64,000 nt of DNA from Oscillatoria acuminata PCC 6304 (GCF_000317105.1 NC_019693.1:6263227-6327226); one strand, 5' to 3'. Shown: positions 1 through 8,626, counted from the stretch's first letter. A program made the numbers and translations. The notes: generated by a model not told the origin, from the letters alone.

Positions 1-294
1 GGGCTTGACAGTTGCGGGTGCAAAATGTAGGGGCGATTCTAGAATCGCCCCTACATGGGCGCAAGCATTGCGCCCCTACAAATCCACCTTGATAGCTAGG
101 CTACACGGACGAAGCCTGCCTACGCAGGCTACTCGATAACAACTGCTGCAAGAAAGCCGGTTTCTGACCCCTACCCCAAGAAGAGAAACCGGCTTTCTGC
201 CCTAAATTTGTGATCAATAGCAACAAACTCGTGGAGTAGCCCGCGCAGGCGGGCTTCGTCCGTATAGCCCCAGGCTTGACGCTGCGGGTTAAAT
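1..294. repeat. Intergenic repeat cluster
   Basis: No gene is seen here. Positions 26-55 are a perfect 30-bp palindrome beginning TGTAGGGGCG, followed to position 80 by a second half-palindrome (GGGCGCAAGC...GCGCCCCTACA). Positions 84-99 (CCACCTTGATAGCTAG) resemble the right terminal repeat of the element at 29974-30327. Positions 99-292 contain two facing copies of the dispersed GC-rich family (GGACGAAGCCTGCC and GCCCGCGCAGGCGGGCTTCG), flanking an inverted pair GAAAGCCGG...CCGGCTTTC. These sequences recur between genes across the window. Confidence 0.8.
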
Positions 295-2163
295 TCACCG
301 ATTGGTGCGAACATAATTTAAGATGCCCCGGGCGATCGCCTCGGCCATGCGAGTTCGTTGTGCCGCATCGGACAACATCGGAGCATCATCACGACCCGTC
401 ACAAACCCGACTTCTACCAAAACCGCTGGCATACTGGTATGGCGCAACACATAGAACCGTGCCTGTTTGACGCCCCGATTCGGCATGGAGGAGAAATCCT
501 GAAGCATACTATTTTGAATCGCCTGGGCTAAATTTCTGCCACTGGCATAATAGTAAGTCTCTAATCCATTGACTTCGGGACGGGCTCCATTGACCGCATT
601 GGCGTGAATGCTGACAAATAAATTGGCATTCACCCGATTGGCTAACTGGACCCGAGGTGCTAGTTCGATGGTGCGATCGTCCTGCCTGGTCATAATGGCG
701 GTAATTCCCTCTCGTTCCAGAATTTCGGCAACTTGATGGGAGATATCGATTACGACGTCTTTCTCTTGCAGTCCGCCAATGCCGACGGCACCGGGGTCGC
801 TACCCCCATGTCCGGCATCGATGACGACGGCAATTCGTCCGGCAGGGGTGGGGGGAATTTCTGACTGAAGCTGATTTTCTGGGGATACGGATGGGGGAGA
901 GTCGGGAATGACGACGGGAATCAACTGAGCATTGGGATCCGTGGTGACAATCTCGGTGGATTCTAACTGGACCGCGAGGCGATCGCCCGATTGTTGCTCA
1001 ACTCCAGAGACTCGCACTCCGGCAGCGGGTTGGACCAAAACCACGACGGTTTCCGGGTCTTCCTGAGTCGGACGGACCCATAACACCGAGGAACCCCGTT
1101 CCGGTTGTAAGCGGTTGACACCATTTCCCAGGTGGGAGGAGTACAAAGTCAACCGATAGGCGAGGGTTTTTTGGTCCCATTCGGTGTTGTAATTTAGGGT
1201 GCGATCGGCCTTGACAACGACTTGATTGCCAACCAGTTCGATGCCGTGAATGGTGGCTAACCCTGATGTCGCTTGAGCCGTGACTTCGGGGGGCTTTTCT
1301 CCTTCGGGCCAAACCAGGACCTCCCCGCGATCGCTGACCTGGGCCTGCCAATTTTTATCGGGTTCGGTTAAGGTCAAAATGGCCCGAGTCAAGGGGGGTG
1401 AGCTAGAGGCTTGCACTAATTGCAGTTGATTGACCCCGAGGCGATCAACATTCCTAATCCGTCGTTCTAGGTCGGGAGAGAGGGTCACCCCCGGCAGGTC
1501 AACGTTTACCCAGGTCCCATTACTGCCCTGGTTGAGTTCCACGGTTGGGGTGCCACCATTGGTATGAAAAATAAAGCCTTCATCTTTAATTTCCACCTCT
1601 TGCAAAAAGGTGTTTCCCCCGGTTGCAGCTAGGGGGGAGGGAGAATTGGACCTAGGACTGGATGAACCCTGGGCGACTGGGGATCCGACCGTGTGGGGGT
1701 CCGGTAATTGGACGCTCCATTGGTTGGGGGAACTGCCTTTGACTTCGACTTGTTGGGGGTCGAGGGTGTAACCGGCGGCTAATTCCACGACAATTCGGCT
1801 GGTTTGAGGGTTAAATTGTCCCACCCGAATTTCCCGAATCGCTCCCCCGACTGGCTGAGTCACATTTTGACGCCCTAGGGTCGTACCGGGTAGATCGATG
1901 ACTAATCGCGTTGGATTTGACAACAGTTGAGCGGTGGGTTGCACGCCGCCTCGGGTTGTAAAGGAGAGTTGGTTGCGATCGGCCTCAAACCGCCAAGTTT
2001 CTAGTTGAGCCGCTTCCACAGGGGGAGCGGCTAACAGAAATGCACTGATCAGACTCGGGAGTATCCAGTTTTGGAGTTTAGCTGTTTTCAATGGGGTGTT
2101 TTGACGATAGGGGAAATTGATGGATGGGGTCACTTTCATACTCTGCTTGCCAACTCTACGCAT
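295..2163 (-). CDS. amiC: N-acetylmuramoyl-L-alanine amidase with AMIN domains (AmiC-type)
   Basis: This periplasmic zinc amidase cleaves the lactyl-amide bond between N-acetylmuramic acid and the peptide stem of peptidoglycan. A hydrophobic signal peptide ending near VEAAQ is followed by two AMIN-type segments, which target the enzyme to septal peptidoglycan. A Pro/Ser-rich linker follows, then a C-terminal Amidase_3 domain with the zinc-ligand motifs DAGHGG, an E in LQEKDV, SIHANA and VLVEVGF. The frame is open up to 2205. I chose ATG 2163 because AGGGAG lies 9 nt upstream and because it gives 622 residues, close to the 623 of the paralogue next door. Anabaena carries a comparable tandem pair (amiC1/amiC2) that drills septal nanopores for cell-cell communication. 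That role here is inferred from family and arrangement. Confidence 0.93.
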   Translation of the reverse strand: MRRVGKQSMKVTPSINFPYRQNTPLKTAKLQNWILPSLISAFLLAAPPVEAAQLETWRFEADRNQLSFTTRGGVQPTAQLLSNPTRLVIDLPGTTLGRQNVTQPVGGAIREIRVGQFNPQTSRIVVELAAGYTLDPQQVEVKGSSPNQWSVQLPDPHTVGSPVAQGSSSPRSNSPSPLAATGGNTFLQEVEIKDEGFIFHTNGGTPTVELNQGSNGTWVNVDLPGVTLSPDLERRIRNVDRLGVNQLQLVQASSSPPLTRAILTLTEPDKNWQAQVSDRGEVLVWPEGEKPPEVTAQATSGLATIHGIELVGNQVVVKADRTLNYNTEWDQKTLAYRLTLYSSHLGNGVNRLQPERGSSVLWVRPTQEDPETVVVLVQPAAGVRVSGVEQQSGDRLAVQLESTEIVTTDPNAQLIPVVIPDSPPSVSPENQLQSEIPPTPAGRIAVVIDAGHGGSDPGAVGIGGLQEKDVVIDISHQVAEILEREGITAIMTRQDDRTIELAPRVQLANRVNANLFVSIHANAVNGARPEVNGLETYYYASGRNLAQAIQNSMLQDFSSMPNRGVKQARFYVLRHTSMPAVLVEVGFVTGRDDAPMLSDAAQRTRMAEAIARGILNYVRTNR

Positions 2164-2370
2164 GATTTTAGGCTCCCTCGCTATCTTTGAAAGCATTGCA
2201 CCCATAATGTTTCTTGAGCCGTTTTGCTGCGGGGAGCCTAGGCTTAATTGTTATGACATTTGTCGCCATCTTAACAAAAGTTAAGAATGTCCGAAGTATA
2301 GCATAGGCTGTTACAAAATATGAAAGCCCTGATTTATTTGTTCAGCCCCAGGAGTTATCGCTTTTGCAGT

Positions 2371-4242
2371 TTAACGACCCTCTCGAATATACTGTAAGAT
2401 TCCTTGGGCGATCGCCTCGGCCATGCGTGTTCGCTCCGTTGGATTGGCCAGCATTCGGGCATCATCGCGCCCTGTAACAAAGCCGGTTTCCACTAAAACT
2501 GCCGGCATATTGGTATGGCGCAATACATAAAATCGGGCGCGTCGGACGCCGCGATCGCGCATATTAGGAAAAGAACGCAACATACTCCGTTGAATCCGTT
2601 GAGCTAACTGCTGCCCGCTCCTGAAATAGAAAGTCTCTAACCCATTCACATCGGGCCGGGACATACTAATTGCATTGGCATGAATGCTGACAAATAAATT
2701 AGCATTGACGCGATTTGCCAATTGGGTTCTGGGGGCTAAATCAAGGGTGCGATCGTCTTGCCTTGTCATCACAACGGTTACCCCATTTTGCTCTAAAATT
2801 TGCGCGACTTGTCGGGAAATATCTAAGACGACATCCTTCTCTCGCATCCCGCCAATGCCCACGGCACCGGGGTCTCGGCCTCCATGTCCGGCATCAATCA
2901 CCACGACTCGGCGGCTGGTTGGCACTCGGGGAGTGGAAGGGGCGGGAGTTTGGGGGGCAGGGGCCGGAGTTTGGGTGGTTGGCGGTGGAACGGCGATCGG
3001 CAGACTCCTCTCGCCAACCGCAACAACTGGGGGCGTCTGGACTGGAGCCTCGGGAATGCTCTCCGGTTGCAACCGCACCTGAAGTTGCTTCCCCGAGGGT
3101 TGACTGATTTCCCCGACTCGAATTCCGGCGGCGGGTTGCAGAAGGACGACGACAGTTTCGGGGTCCTCCTCAACGGTCCGCACCCATAACAGGGAGGATT
3201 GGGATGGGGTTCTTAACTCCTGAGGGGCTTGGGCCAGTTGGGATGAAAATAGGGTGATTTTATAGGCGAGGGTCTCAATATCCCATTCGGTTTTGTATCC
3301 CACCGGGCGATCGCTATTCACGACAATGGAGGTTCCATCATTGGACAGTTCCACGGACTGAATGGTCGCTAAGGAGGGGAGACCGGAGGAACGGGGGGGG
3401 GTCTGACCTTGGGGCCAAATCACGACCTCCCCGAGGTCGGTGACTTGAGCTTGCCAGTTGCGACGGGTGTCGTTTAAGTTCAACAAGACTCGGGATAACA
3501 GGGGGGAGTCGGAAACTTGAATTGTTTCTATGCGGTTGACGCCGAGGCGATCGACTCTCATCACTCGTTCGGTGATTTCTGGGGAGAGTTTCACCTCAGG
3601 AAGGTCCAGGGTCACCCAGGTGCGATCGGTACTCCATCTCAGGTCAATTTCAGGGGTGGGTCCCGAGGTTCGTAAAATAAACCCTTCATCCAGGACCTCA
3701 ATTCCTTGGAGGAGGGTGCTGTTGACGGTGACCGATGGAGGCGGGGGAAGGGGGGTTTGAGTGGGTGAGATGGCGACTTCCCGCTGTGGGGTGGGGAGTT
3801 GCACGGTCCACTGAGTCGGAGAACTGCCTCGAAATAGGACTTGATCCGGGTCAAGGGTATAGCCTTCGGCGAGTTCTACCACAATTCGACTAGTTTGACG
3901 CTCAAACTGCCCGACTCGAATTTCCCGAATGGTTCCTCCGACCCGTTCTCGCACTGTGGTCCGGCCTAATCGGGTCCCGGGAAGGTCGATAATTAACCGG
4001 GTGGGATTTAAGAGCAGTTGTGCTTTGGGTTGCACGTTGCCGGTGGTTCTAAAGTTGAGTTGGTTGCGATCGCGCTCAAACCGCCAAGAGTCTAATCTAG
4101 CAGCGACGGCAGGCGAAGCGGCGAAAATCGAAGCGGCGATCGCTAACACCACTAGCAAAAACCGCAATTTTCCGGTTTTGCTCAGACGCTTTGGACTCGA
4201 AATCAAATCTAATTGTTGGGTCACCTTAGTAATCTCTAGCAA
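2371..4242 (-). CDS. amiC: N-acetylmuramoyl-L-alanine amidase with AMIN domains (AmiC-type), paralogue
   Basis: This is a second cell-wall amidase, upstream of and co-directional with its paralogue. It has the same architecture: an N-terminal signal peptide (hydrophobic run LLVVLAIAASIFAAS, cleavage near AVAA), a first AMIN domain starting LDSWRFERDRN, a second AMIN-like segment, a Pro/Thr-rich linker (about 420-445), and a C-terminal Amidase_3 domain with DAGHGG, MREKDV, SIHANA and VLVETGF. The linker is longer and more proline-rich than in the sister protein. The longest frame begins at a TTG (4242). A GTG at 4224 is an alternative, and no ATG start fits. The two genes are about 210 bp apart and probably arose by tandem duplication. 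Confidence 0.92.
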   Translation of the reverse strand: MLEITKVTQQLDLISSPKRLSKTGKLRFLLVVLAIAASIFAASPAVAARLDSWRFERDRNQLNFRTTGNVQPKAQLLLNPTRLIIDLPGTRLGRTTVRERVGGTIREIRVGQFERQTSRIVVELAEGYTLDPDQVLFRGSSPTQWTVQLPTPQREVAISPTQTPLPPPPSVTVNSTLLQGIEVLDEGFILRTSGPTPEIDLRWSTDRTWVTLDLPEVKLSPEITERVMRVDRLGVNRIETIQVSDSPLLSRVLLNLNDTRRNWQAQVTDLGEVVIWPQGQTPPRSSGLPSLATIQSVELSNDGTSIVVNSDRPVGYKTEWDIETLAYKITLFSSQLAQAPQELRTPSQSSLLWVRTVEEDPETVVVLLQPAAGIRVGEISQPSGKQLQVRLQPESIPEAPVQTPPVVAVGERSLPIAVPPPTTQTPAPAPQTPAPSTPRVPTSRRVVVIDAGHGGRDPGAVGIGGMREKDVVLDISRQVAQILEQNGVTVVMTRQDDRTLDLAPRTQLANRVNANLFVSIHANAISMSRPDVNGLETFYFRSGQQLAQRIQRSMLRSFPNMRDRGVRRARFYVLRHTNMPAVLVETGFVTGRDDARMLANPTERTRMAEAIAQGILQYIREGR

Positions 4243-5124
4243 ACGACTGTACGCAGGTTTCTGATGCCCCCATTCGCCTCCCGGGAAAGAAGAATTTTCC
4301 GAACTTTTTCGGTCTTTAACCCGCTAGGCTATTGGGATAGAAGACCGTTAATTTCCCCGATGTTTCCCTAACTGATTTCTTTAAATAAATAGGATGGAAA
4401 CCCATCCCCTGGGTGAAACATTATCGGGGACTAGAGCCTAGATTTAGTGTTTAATACACAGGATAATTACGGAGTTTTTGGATTTTCCTTGTGGCCAAGC
4501 CAGCAGAGATTTTTTTAAAAAACCCGGTGGTCTTCCATCTACTGTACCGAGGCCCTAGGGCTGGCTTTTTGGGCAGAGTTCCGCTAGGGAGATTGGTGTT
4601 TGAAGCCATAAAATCAGTCATTCCGTTACCCCATCTGAAAAATAAACACCCTTTCAACTTCTTCTGGGTTACCGGAATTTGAGTCAATAATTAAGTCTAA
4701 AAACTGAAATTTTAGTTCCAATCCTAGACTAAAACGAGTGTCAGGGAAAACACGGAAGTTTGAAATTTCCCCAGCCCGGTTAAGTGTAATAACCCTCAGG
4801 TTTTAACTTATTGGGTCCCCGAAATACCGACAAAACAGAAGAGTTTAGGACTGTACGATTGTTGAAAACCCTGATCCGGATTAGAAAATCGATGCAGTGC
4901 AAATAGGCCGATCGCAGTTGAAAACCCGGAACAGTGGGGTGCTAACTGATACTCAATCCGTTGCCCTGGGTTCGGATCCGGCATTTGCCGCTTAAAAAAT
5001 TTAAAATCCTACAAGACTTTGGTGTAAAATACTGAAAATTCTTCAACAAAAGGACAAAATAGAGTCATTTCTTTTTTATATTAGAGAAGAATAAACCCTA
5101 AAATTTTACCCATAGAAAGAACCC
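4243..5124. other. Long intergenic region without a convincing gene
   Basis: About 880 bp separate the divergent amidase and Nudix genes. Short open frames on both strands at about 4451-4687 mirror each other and have no ribosome-binding site or recognisable protein character. The DNA is AT-rich towards 5000-5120, as expected of a promoter for the Nudix gene. A small hairpin (GGATGG...CCATCC near 4392) is the only structure I saw. No tRNA fits. Confidence 0.5.
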
Positions 5125-5559
5125 ATGAGTCATCAACCTGTTCATGTCGCCCTCGCCATCCTGCATCAGGAGGGTCAGTTTCTCTTGCAACTCCGAGATA
5201 ATATCCCCGGTATCGTTTATCCCGGATATTGGGGTTTATTTGGCGGACATCTGGAACCGGGCGAACTCCCTATCGAAACATTGCAGCGCGAATTACAGGA
5301 AGAAATAACTTACCAAGCGAAACAAGTGTCTGAGTTCGGCTGTTTTGAATCCCCAGAAGTCGTCCGCCATGTTTTTAATGTACCGCTGACGGTGGATATT
5401 AGGGAGTTAGTTCTTCACGAAGGATGGGATATGGGATTTTGGACCCCAGAGGATATTCGTCGCGGCAGTCTTTATTCAAAAAAAGCTGGTGAAGTCCGCC
5501 CCCTCGGAGAACCTCATCAACAAATTTTTTTAAAGTTTATGGCTGAGGAATTAGGATAA
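5125..5559 (+). CDS. Nudix hydrolase
   Basis: This 144-residue protein belongs to the Nudix family, which hydrolyses nucleoside diphosphates linked to another moiety. The Nudix box runs from about residue 40 to 62: GGHLEPGE, then REL and QEEI, matching the G-x5-E-x7-RE-x2-EE pattern that binds Mg2+. The N-terminal strand VALAILHQEGQFLLQLRD is typical of the fold. The substrate cannot be inferred. Similar cyanobacterial proteins are annotated only as Nudix/MutT hydrolases. It stands alone, preceded by an AT-rich spacer and followed by a pair of 74-bp-spaced direct repeats. Confidence 0.88.
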   Translation: MSHQPVHVALAILHQEGQFLLQLRDNIPGIVYPGYWGLFGGHLEPGELPIETLQRELQEEITYQAKQVSEFGCFESPEVVRHVFNVPLTVDIRELVLHEGWDMGFWTPEDIRRGSLYSKKAGEVRPLGEPHQQIFLKFMAEELG

Positions 5560-5587
5560 TTAATGTTAGAATCAAGAGTCAAAATCG

Positions 5588-5730
5588 AAAGCATCTCAAT
5601 TTTCCCTAAAAACCAGTCGGACCTCTCCCCGGCCCTCTCCTAACAGGAGAGGGAGAATTCGGAAGCATCTTAATTTTACCTAAAAACCAGTCGGACCTCT
5701 CCCCGGCCCTCTCCTAAGAGGAGAGGGAGA
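5588..5730. repeat. Two direct copies of a hairpin-containing repeat
   Basis: Two about 69-bp copies start at 5588 and 5662 (offset 74 bp). Each reads GCATCT-AATTTT-CCTAAAAACCAG and then a palindromic CTCTCCTAA-AGGAGAG. They differ at a few bases. A related stretch follows at about 5780-5815 (CCCTTCCCTCTTAGGGAAGGGGG). The remainder of the spacer to 5907 shows nothing else. Confidence 0.85.
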
Positions 5731-5907
5731 ATAATCCAATTTTTTTTATTGCTCTTAAGGGGGAAATAAATCTCTTTCTCCCCCTTCCCTCTTAGGGAAG
5801 GGGGCTGGGGGGTTAGGTCTCTTGAAAAAATTGAAATACTCCCTCAAAATCAATCTCTCCCTATCCTTCAATCTATCGATCTAACCCGGAAATCGGATAA
5901 AATTGCT

Positions 5908-5942
5908 AAAAAAAAGGACAGGGAATTTCCCTGTCCTTTCTT
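5908..5942 (-). terminator. Rho-independent terminator of the ChaB-like gene
   Basis: Read on the minus strand, the stem AAAGGACAGGG / CCCTGTCCTTT closes a short AT loop and runs into nine T residues. It lies about 60 bp after the stop codon of the ChaB-like gene. Confidence 0.85.
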
Positions 5943-6004
5943 TATGAAACCCTAGCGGTTTTCAAAATATTCCATCCGTAATTTATACGGACCAACTACC
6001 GCAT

Positions 6005-6250
6005 TTAGGCTCCGGGCATATTCCCCGTAGGACTGCGATGAGCACCGACTTGAGGACGGGGATGCCATTTGCCATCACTTCCTTCCTCATAGCTACTCCG
6101 CAGGGAATTCCAGGCCACATCGTGAGCGGCACTGTCGCTCATGCCATTGGAAGAAGCACTATTATAAGCGGTTAAGAAAATATTTTGTGCGCCTTCAGGA
6201 AGTTTTTCTTTTACCTCATTGGGCAAATCTTCTCGGTTTTGATAAGCCAT
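6005..6250 (-). CDS. ChaB family protein
   Basis: This 81-residue protein has the ChaB fold signature: REDLPNEVKEKLPEGAQ near the start, then a helix with FLTAYNSA and HDVAWNSL. ChaB was named as a putative regulator of the cation antiporter ChaA. Its biochemical function is not established. The C-terminal tail (HPRPQVGAHRSPTG) is short and polar. The start has a clear leader (AGGAGAATTA just before ATG) and a strong terminator follows the stop. It is monocistronic here with no chaA nearby, so no transport role can be read from context. Confidence 0.88.
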   Translation of the reverse strand: MAYQNREDLPNEVKEKLPEGAQNIFLTAYNSASSNGMSDSAAHDVAWNSLRSSYEEGSDGKWHPRPQVGAHRSPTGNMPGA

Positions 6251-6544
6251 GATTAATTCTCCTAATTTACTGAGTTTTACAATAAATTCAATTAAACCAA
6301 AATTTGACTCAAAAACCCTCTACCGACAGACTGAATCACCGGCTACAGATTTTGTTATTTCTACCTGCTATTTTAATAAATATCCGCCTTAGGGTAGGTG
6401 CAAAAAATAGTTCAATTTTAGAGATACTGAATCGGTTAAAATTTAGGCGATCGCCCTCCCACTCTGCCCTAACCCTGGGCCGGCTTTTTCATGGGGCGAA
6501 AATCGCTTATAATACAACCCAAACCCCAGCAAGAATTAATCCCT

Positions 6545-6706
6545 ATGGGACGAGTCCGTGCAAAAGCAGACTTTCCAGAAAAAATCTGCCCCGTCTGTCA
6601 GCGCCCCTTTACCTGGCGGAAAAAATGGGCGGATTGTTGGGATGAGGTGAAATACTGCTCGGAACGCTGTCGCCGTCGCCGTTCCCAAGCTCAATCGGTA
6701 GAATAA
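6545..6706 (+). CDS. DUF2256 small zinc-finger-like protein
   Basis: This 53-residue protein has the DUF2256 pattern: ICPVCQRPFTWRKKW, then DEVKYCSERC. Its four cysteines (C-x2-C ... C-x3-C) could hold one zinc ion. Function is unknown. An in-frame ATG at 6491 is rejected as the start because a TATAAT box lies downstream of it at about 6505-6511 and because family members begin shortly before the K-I-C-P motif. The tail is strongly basic (CRRRRSQ), which hints at nucleic-acid contact. Confidence 0.82.
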   Translation: MGRVRAKADFPEKICPVCQRPFTWRKKWADCWDEVKYCSERCRRRRSQAQSVE

Positions 6707-6808
6707 ACTAGGGAATCTCCCCAAAATGCCCCAACAACTGACAGGCAAACGGTCCCCTTTGGGTTAGGATAAAAGGTTGGATATTAACCGAAGGCAGAGG
6801 CTGAATTC

Positions 6809-7744
6809 ATGACAACGGGTGCGGTACAACCCAAGCTGATCATTCACGGTGGCGCGGGTAGCTCTCTTAAAGACAAAGGTGGACTTGAAGCGGTGCGCGG
6901 CTCCCTCCATACCATTATAGAGGAAGTGTATGGGATATTAATGCAAGGGGCCTCTGCCACGGAAGCGGTGGTGCGCGGATGCAAACTCCTGGAAGATGAA
7001 CCCCGTTTTAATGCCGGGACGGGTTCGGTGTTGCAATCCGATGGACAAATTCGGATGAGTGCCGCGTTAATGGATGGCACGTTGCAACGCTTTAGCGGCA
7101 CGATTAATGTATCTCGGGTTAAAAATCCCATCGATTTAGCCCTATTTTTACAGAATTCACCCGATCGCGTGTTGTCGGATTTCGGTTCAGCAGAATTGTT
7201 GCGCGAATTGCAACTGCCGATTCATAATCCCTTGACGGATAAGCGGTTGCAGGAGTGGATGGAGGAACGCAAAGATAATTTTTCCCGCAGTATGGCGAAT
7301 GTGGTGGCAGAATCCTCGGGACGGGGAACGATTGGGGTGGTGGTTTTGGATCACGAGGGTAAAATTGCTGCCGGAACCTCTACGGGAGGGAAAGGATTTG
7401 AACGGATCGGACGGGTCAGCGATTCGGCAATGCCTGCGGGAAATTACGCCAATTCCAAGGCGGGAATTAGTTGCACGGGGATTGGGGAAGATATTATCGA
7501 TGAGTGTCTCGCGGCGCGAATTGTGGTGCGGGTGACCGATGGATTATCGTTGATGAATGCCTTTGAGCGATCGTTTACGGAGGCGGAACGGAATAAACGA
7601 GATTTTGGGGCGATCGGGATTGATGCTACAGGTGCGATCGCCTGGGGTAAAACTTGTGAGGTGATTCTCTGTGCCTATCACACCGGCGATCGCATCGGCG
7701 ATGCCTTGGAAATGAGTCCAGAAATGGGTGTCGGCATCGCTTAG
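6809..7744 (+). CDS. Isoaspartyl peptidase / type III L-asparaginase
   Basis: This Ntn-hydrolase splits beta-aspartyl dipeptides and L-asparagine. In cyanobacteria it hydrolyses beta-Asp-Arg, the dipeptide released from cyanophycin by cyanophycinase. The 311-residue precursor begins with LIIHGGAGSS. It should self-cleave before Thr174 in the RGTIGVVVLD motif, making that threonine the N-terminal nucleophile of the beta subunit. The later TSTGG and GTGE-like segments (CTGIGE) also fit the family. No cyanophycin synthetase or cyanophycinase gene lies alongside, so the cyanophycin role rests on family knowledge. Confidence 0.93.
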   Translation: MTTGAVQPKLIIHGGAGSSLKDKGGLEAVRGSLHTIIEEVYGILMQGASATEAVVRGCKLLEDEPRFNAGTGSVLQSDGQIRMSAALMDGTLQRFSGTINVSRVKNPIDLALFLQNSPDRVLSDFGSAELLRELQLPIHNPLTDKRLQEWMEERKDNFSRSMANVVAESSGRGTIGVVVLDHEGKIAAGTSTGGKGFERIGRVSDSAMPAGNYANSKAGISCTGIGEDIIDECLAARIVVRVTDGLSLMNAFERSFTEAERNKRDFGAIGIDATGAIAWGKTCEVILCAYHTGDRIGDALEMSPEMGVGIA

Positions 7745-7841
7745 ATTAGCTGAAGGGACTAGAAACCGGGTTTCTCTCCAGGATTGTTGCAAGTTAGGGG
7801 ATTGCAAAATATAAATCATCCAACTGTTCAACTGAAAGAAG

Positions 7842-7892
7842 TGTAGGGGCGCAATGCTTGCGCCCTTGGGGCGCAAGCATTGCGCCCCTACA
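7842..7892. repeat. TGTAGGGGCG palindromic repeat
   Basis: This interspersed hairpin reads TGTAGGGGCGCAATGCTTGC, a short spacer, then the reverse complement ending CGCCCCTACA. It is the same family as copies at 26-80, 24808-24837, 30022-30290 and 48007-48080. It follows the isoaspartyl peptidase gene. Confidence 0.85.
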
Positions 7893-8050
7893 TTGACGGG
7901 ACTACTCCGTTGATCCATCACTACGAACGAACGTTTTGGAGATTTTATTTTTTGGAGTTCCCTTAACAGAATTTTGGGCAAAAAACCCGGTTTCTAATTC
8001 TGGGTGAGGGGACCAGAAACTTTTATCCCCAAAAATCTCTGTTCAAGGTA

Positions 8051-8079
8051 TTGACAATCGTAGCATCTTGACCTAATAT
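8051..8079 (+). promoter_or_regulatory. Consensus -35/-10 promoter for the 6S-like RNA
   Basis: TTGACA (8051-8056) is followed after exactly 17 bp by TAATAT (8074-8079). This is a near-perfect vegetative sigma-factor promoter. Transcription would start at about 8085-8087, just before the folded RNA described next. It is the best promoter I saw in the window. Confidence 0.75.
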
Positions 8080-8085
8080 AGATAA

Positions 8086-8280
8086 ATGGAAGTGTGTGCG
8101 CCCATATATATCGAAATCTGGGAGCGGAAAATTCCACAAGGAATCTCTCTCTACCAATGAGTAGAGCCGTCTACTCCGGGAGTTCTCACAGAAGGCAGAG
8201 AGACAGTTCCCTCCTCAGACAGACCACTGAAGCGGATAGGTTCGCTACAGTAGATATATAGATTCAAGCGCATCAAAACA
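8086..8280 (+). ncRNA. ssrS: Probable 6S RNA
   Basis: 6S RNA is a roughly 185-nt mimic of an open promoter that binds RNA polymerase holoenzyme. No reading frame covers this segment, but it folds as a long interrupted hairpin. The closing stem pairs 8096-8101 with 8268-8273 and 8105-8112 with 8253-8260. A large open central region follows. The next stem pairs 8140-8150 (GGAATCTCTCT) with 8197-8210 around a 3-nt bulge. The apical hairpin is GAGTAGA-GCCG-TCTACTC (8159-8176). A small hairpin, CTGAAGCG...CGCTACAG (8227-8250), sits in the 3' side of the central bubble, as reported for 6S RNAs. Size, shape and the strong upstream promoter all fit. I identified it from structure, not from remembered sequence. 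Confidence 0.68.
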
Positions 8281-8290
8281 AAGTTGGGTG

Positions 8291-8400
8291 CTGAACTTCA
8301 GACCGACCGAGTAAGCTGTCATCCTAAATTGACAGAAGGTCTGGATACTTTATAGAGAACCAATTATACGAATCAGTCCCGTCAGAGTTTCTCTGGCGGG
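8291..8400 (+). ncRNA. Structured tail downstream of the 6S-like RNA, ending in a terminator-like hairpin
   Basis: Two nested pairings are visible: CAGACC (8299-8304) with GGTCTG (8338-8343), enclosing CTGTCA (8316-8321) with TGACAG (8330-8335). A 10-bp hairpin CCCGTCAGAG-TTT-CTCTGGCGGG then occupies 8378-8400 and is followed by ATTATGATTA, only a weak U tract. It could be the 3' part of a longer 6S precursor or a separate small RNA. No reading frame explains it. Confidence 0.4.
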
Positions 8401-8418
8401 ATTATGATTAATAGGGGG

Positions 8419-8586
8419 TTACTGAAACAGCAGAGAATAGCCCAAAAACAGCCCCCAACCTGCCACGGCAAAAAAGGCGAATAATCCCACCATAATTTCA
8501 AAGGACCACCTAACCTTCAAGGTTCCGAGTAACGGGGTAGCAGAAATTAACAATAAAACAAAAAACAGCGAGAATAACCAAACCAT
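8419..8586 (-). CDS. Small two-helix membrane protein, unknown
   Basis: This 55-residue frame begins ATG at 8586. It encodes two hydrophobic helices, roughly residues 2-20 (VWLFSLFFVLLLISATPLL) and 30-52 (IMVGLFAFFAVAGWGLFLGY), joined by a short basic loop (GTLKVRW). The composition is wholly unlike random translation, which supports a real gene. I do not recognise the family. It lies 40 bp downstream of the DUF29 gene on the same strand and may share its transcript. Confidence 0.6.
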   Translation of the reverse strand: MVWLFSLFFVLLLISATPLLGTLKVRWSFEIMVGLFAFFAVAGWGLFLGYSLLFQ

Positions 8587-8626
8587 GATGTGACTCCAGA
8601 ATAAAGATAAAAGGCCCTTTTCTAGT

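Noticed and set aside
2684-3189. Overlapping open frames of 101-132 codons on the plus strand inside the second amidase gene
   Set aside because: They are antisense shadows of a GC-rich, proline-coding linker. They lack family similarity and ribosome-binding sites.
4451-4687. Paired 62-78 codon open frames on both strands between the amidase and Nudix genes
   Set aside because: Mirror-image frames with no leader signal or protein-like composition.
4960-4985. GGGTTCGGATCC resembling a tRNA T-arm
   Set aside because: No acceptor stem, D-arm or anticodon arm can be drawn around it.
8086-8400. RNase P RNA or tmRNA as identity for the structured RNA
   Set aside because: I see no GAGGAAAGUC or ACAGAA-type RNase P core and no tRNA-like ends or tag frame. 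The region is also shorter than either RNA. The fold fits 6S better.
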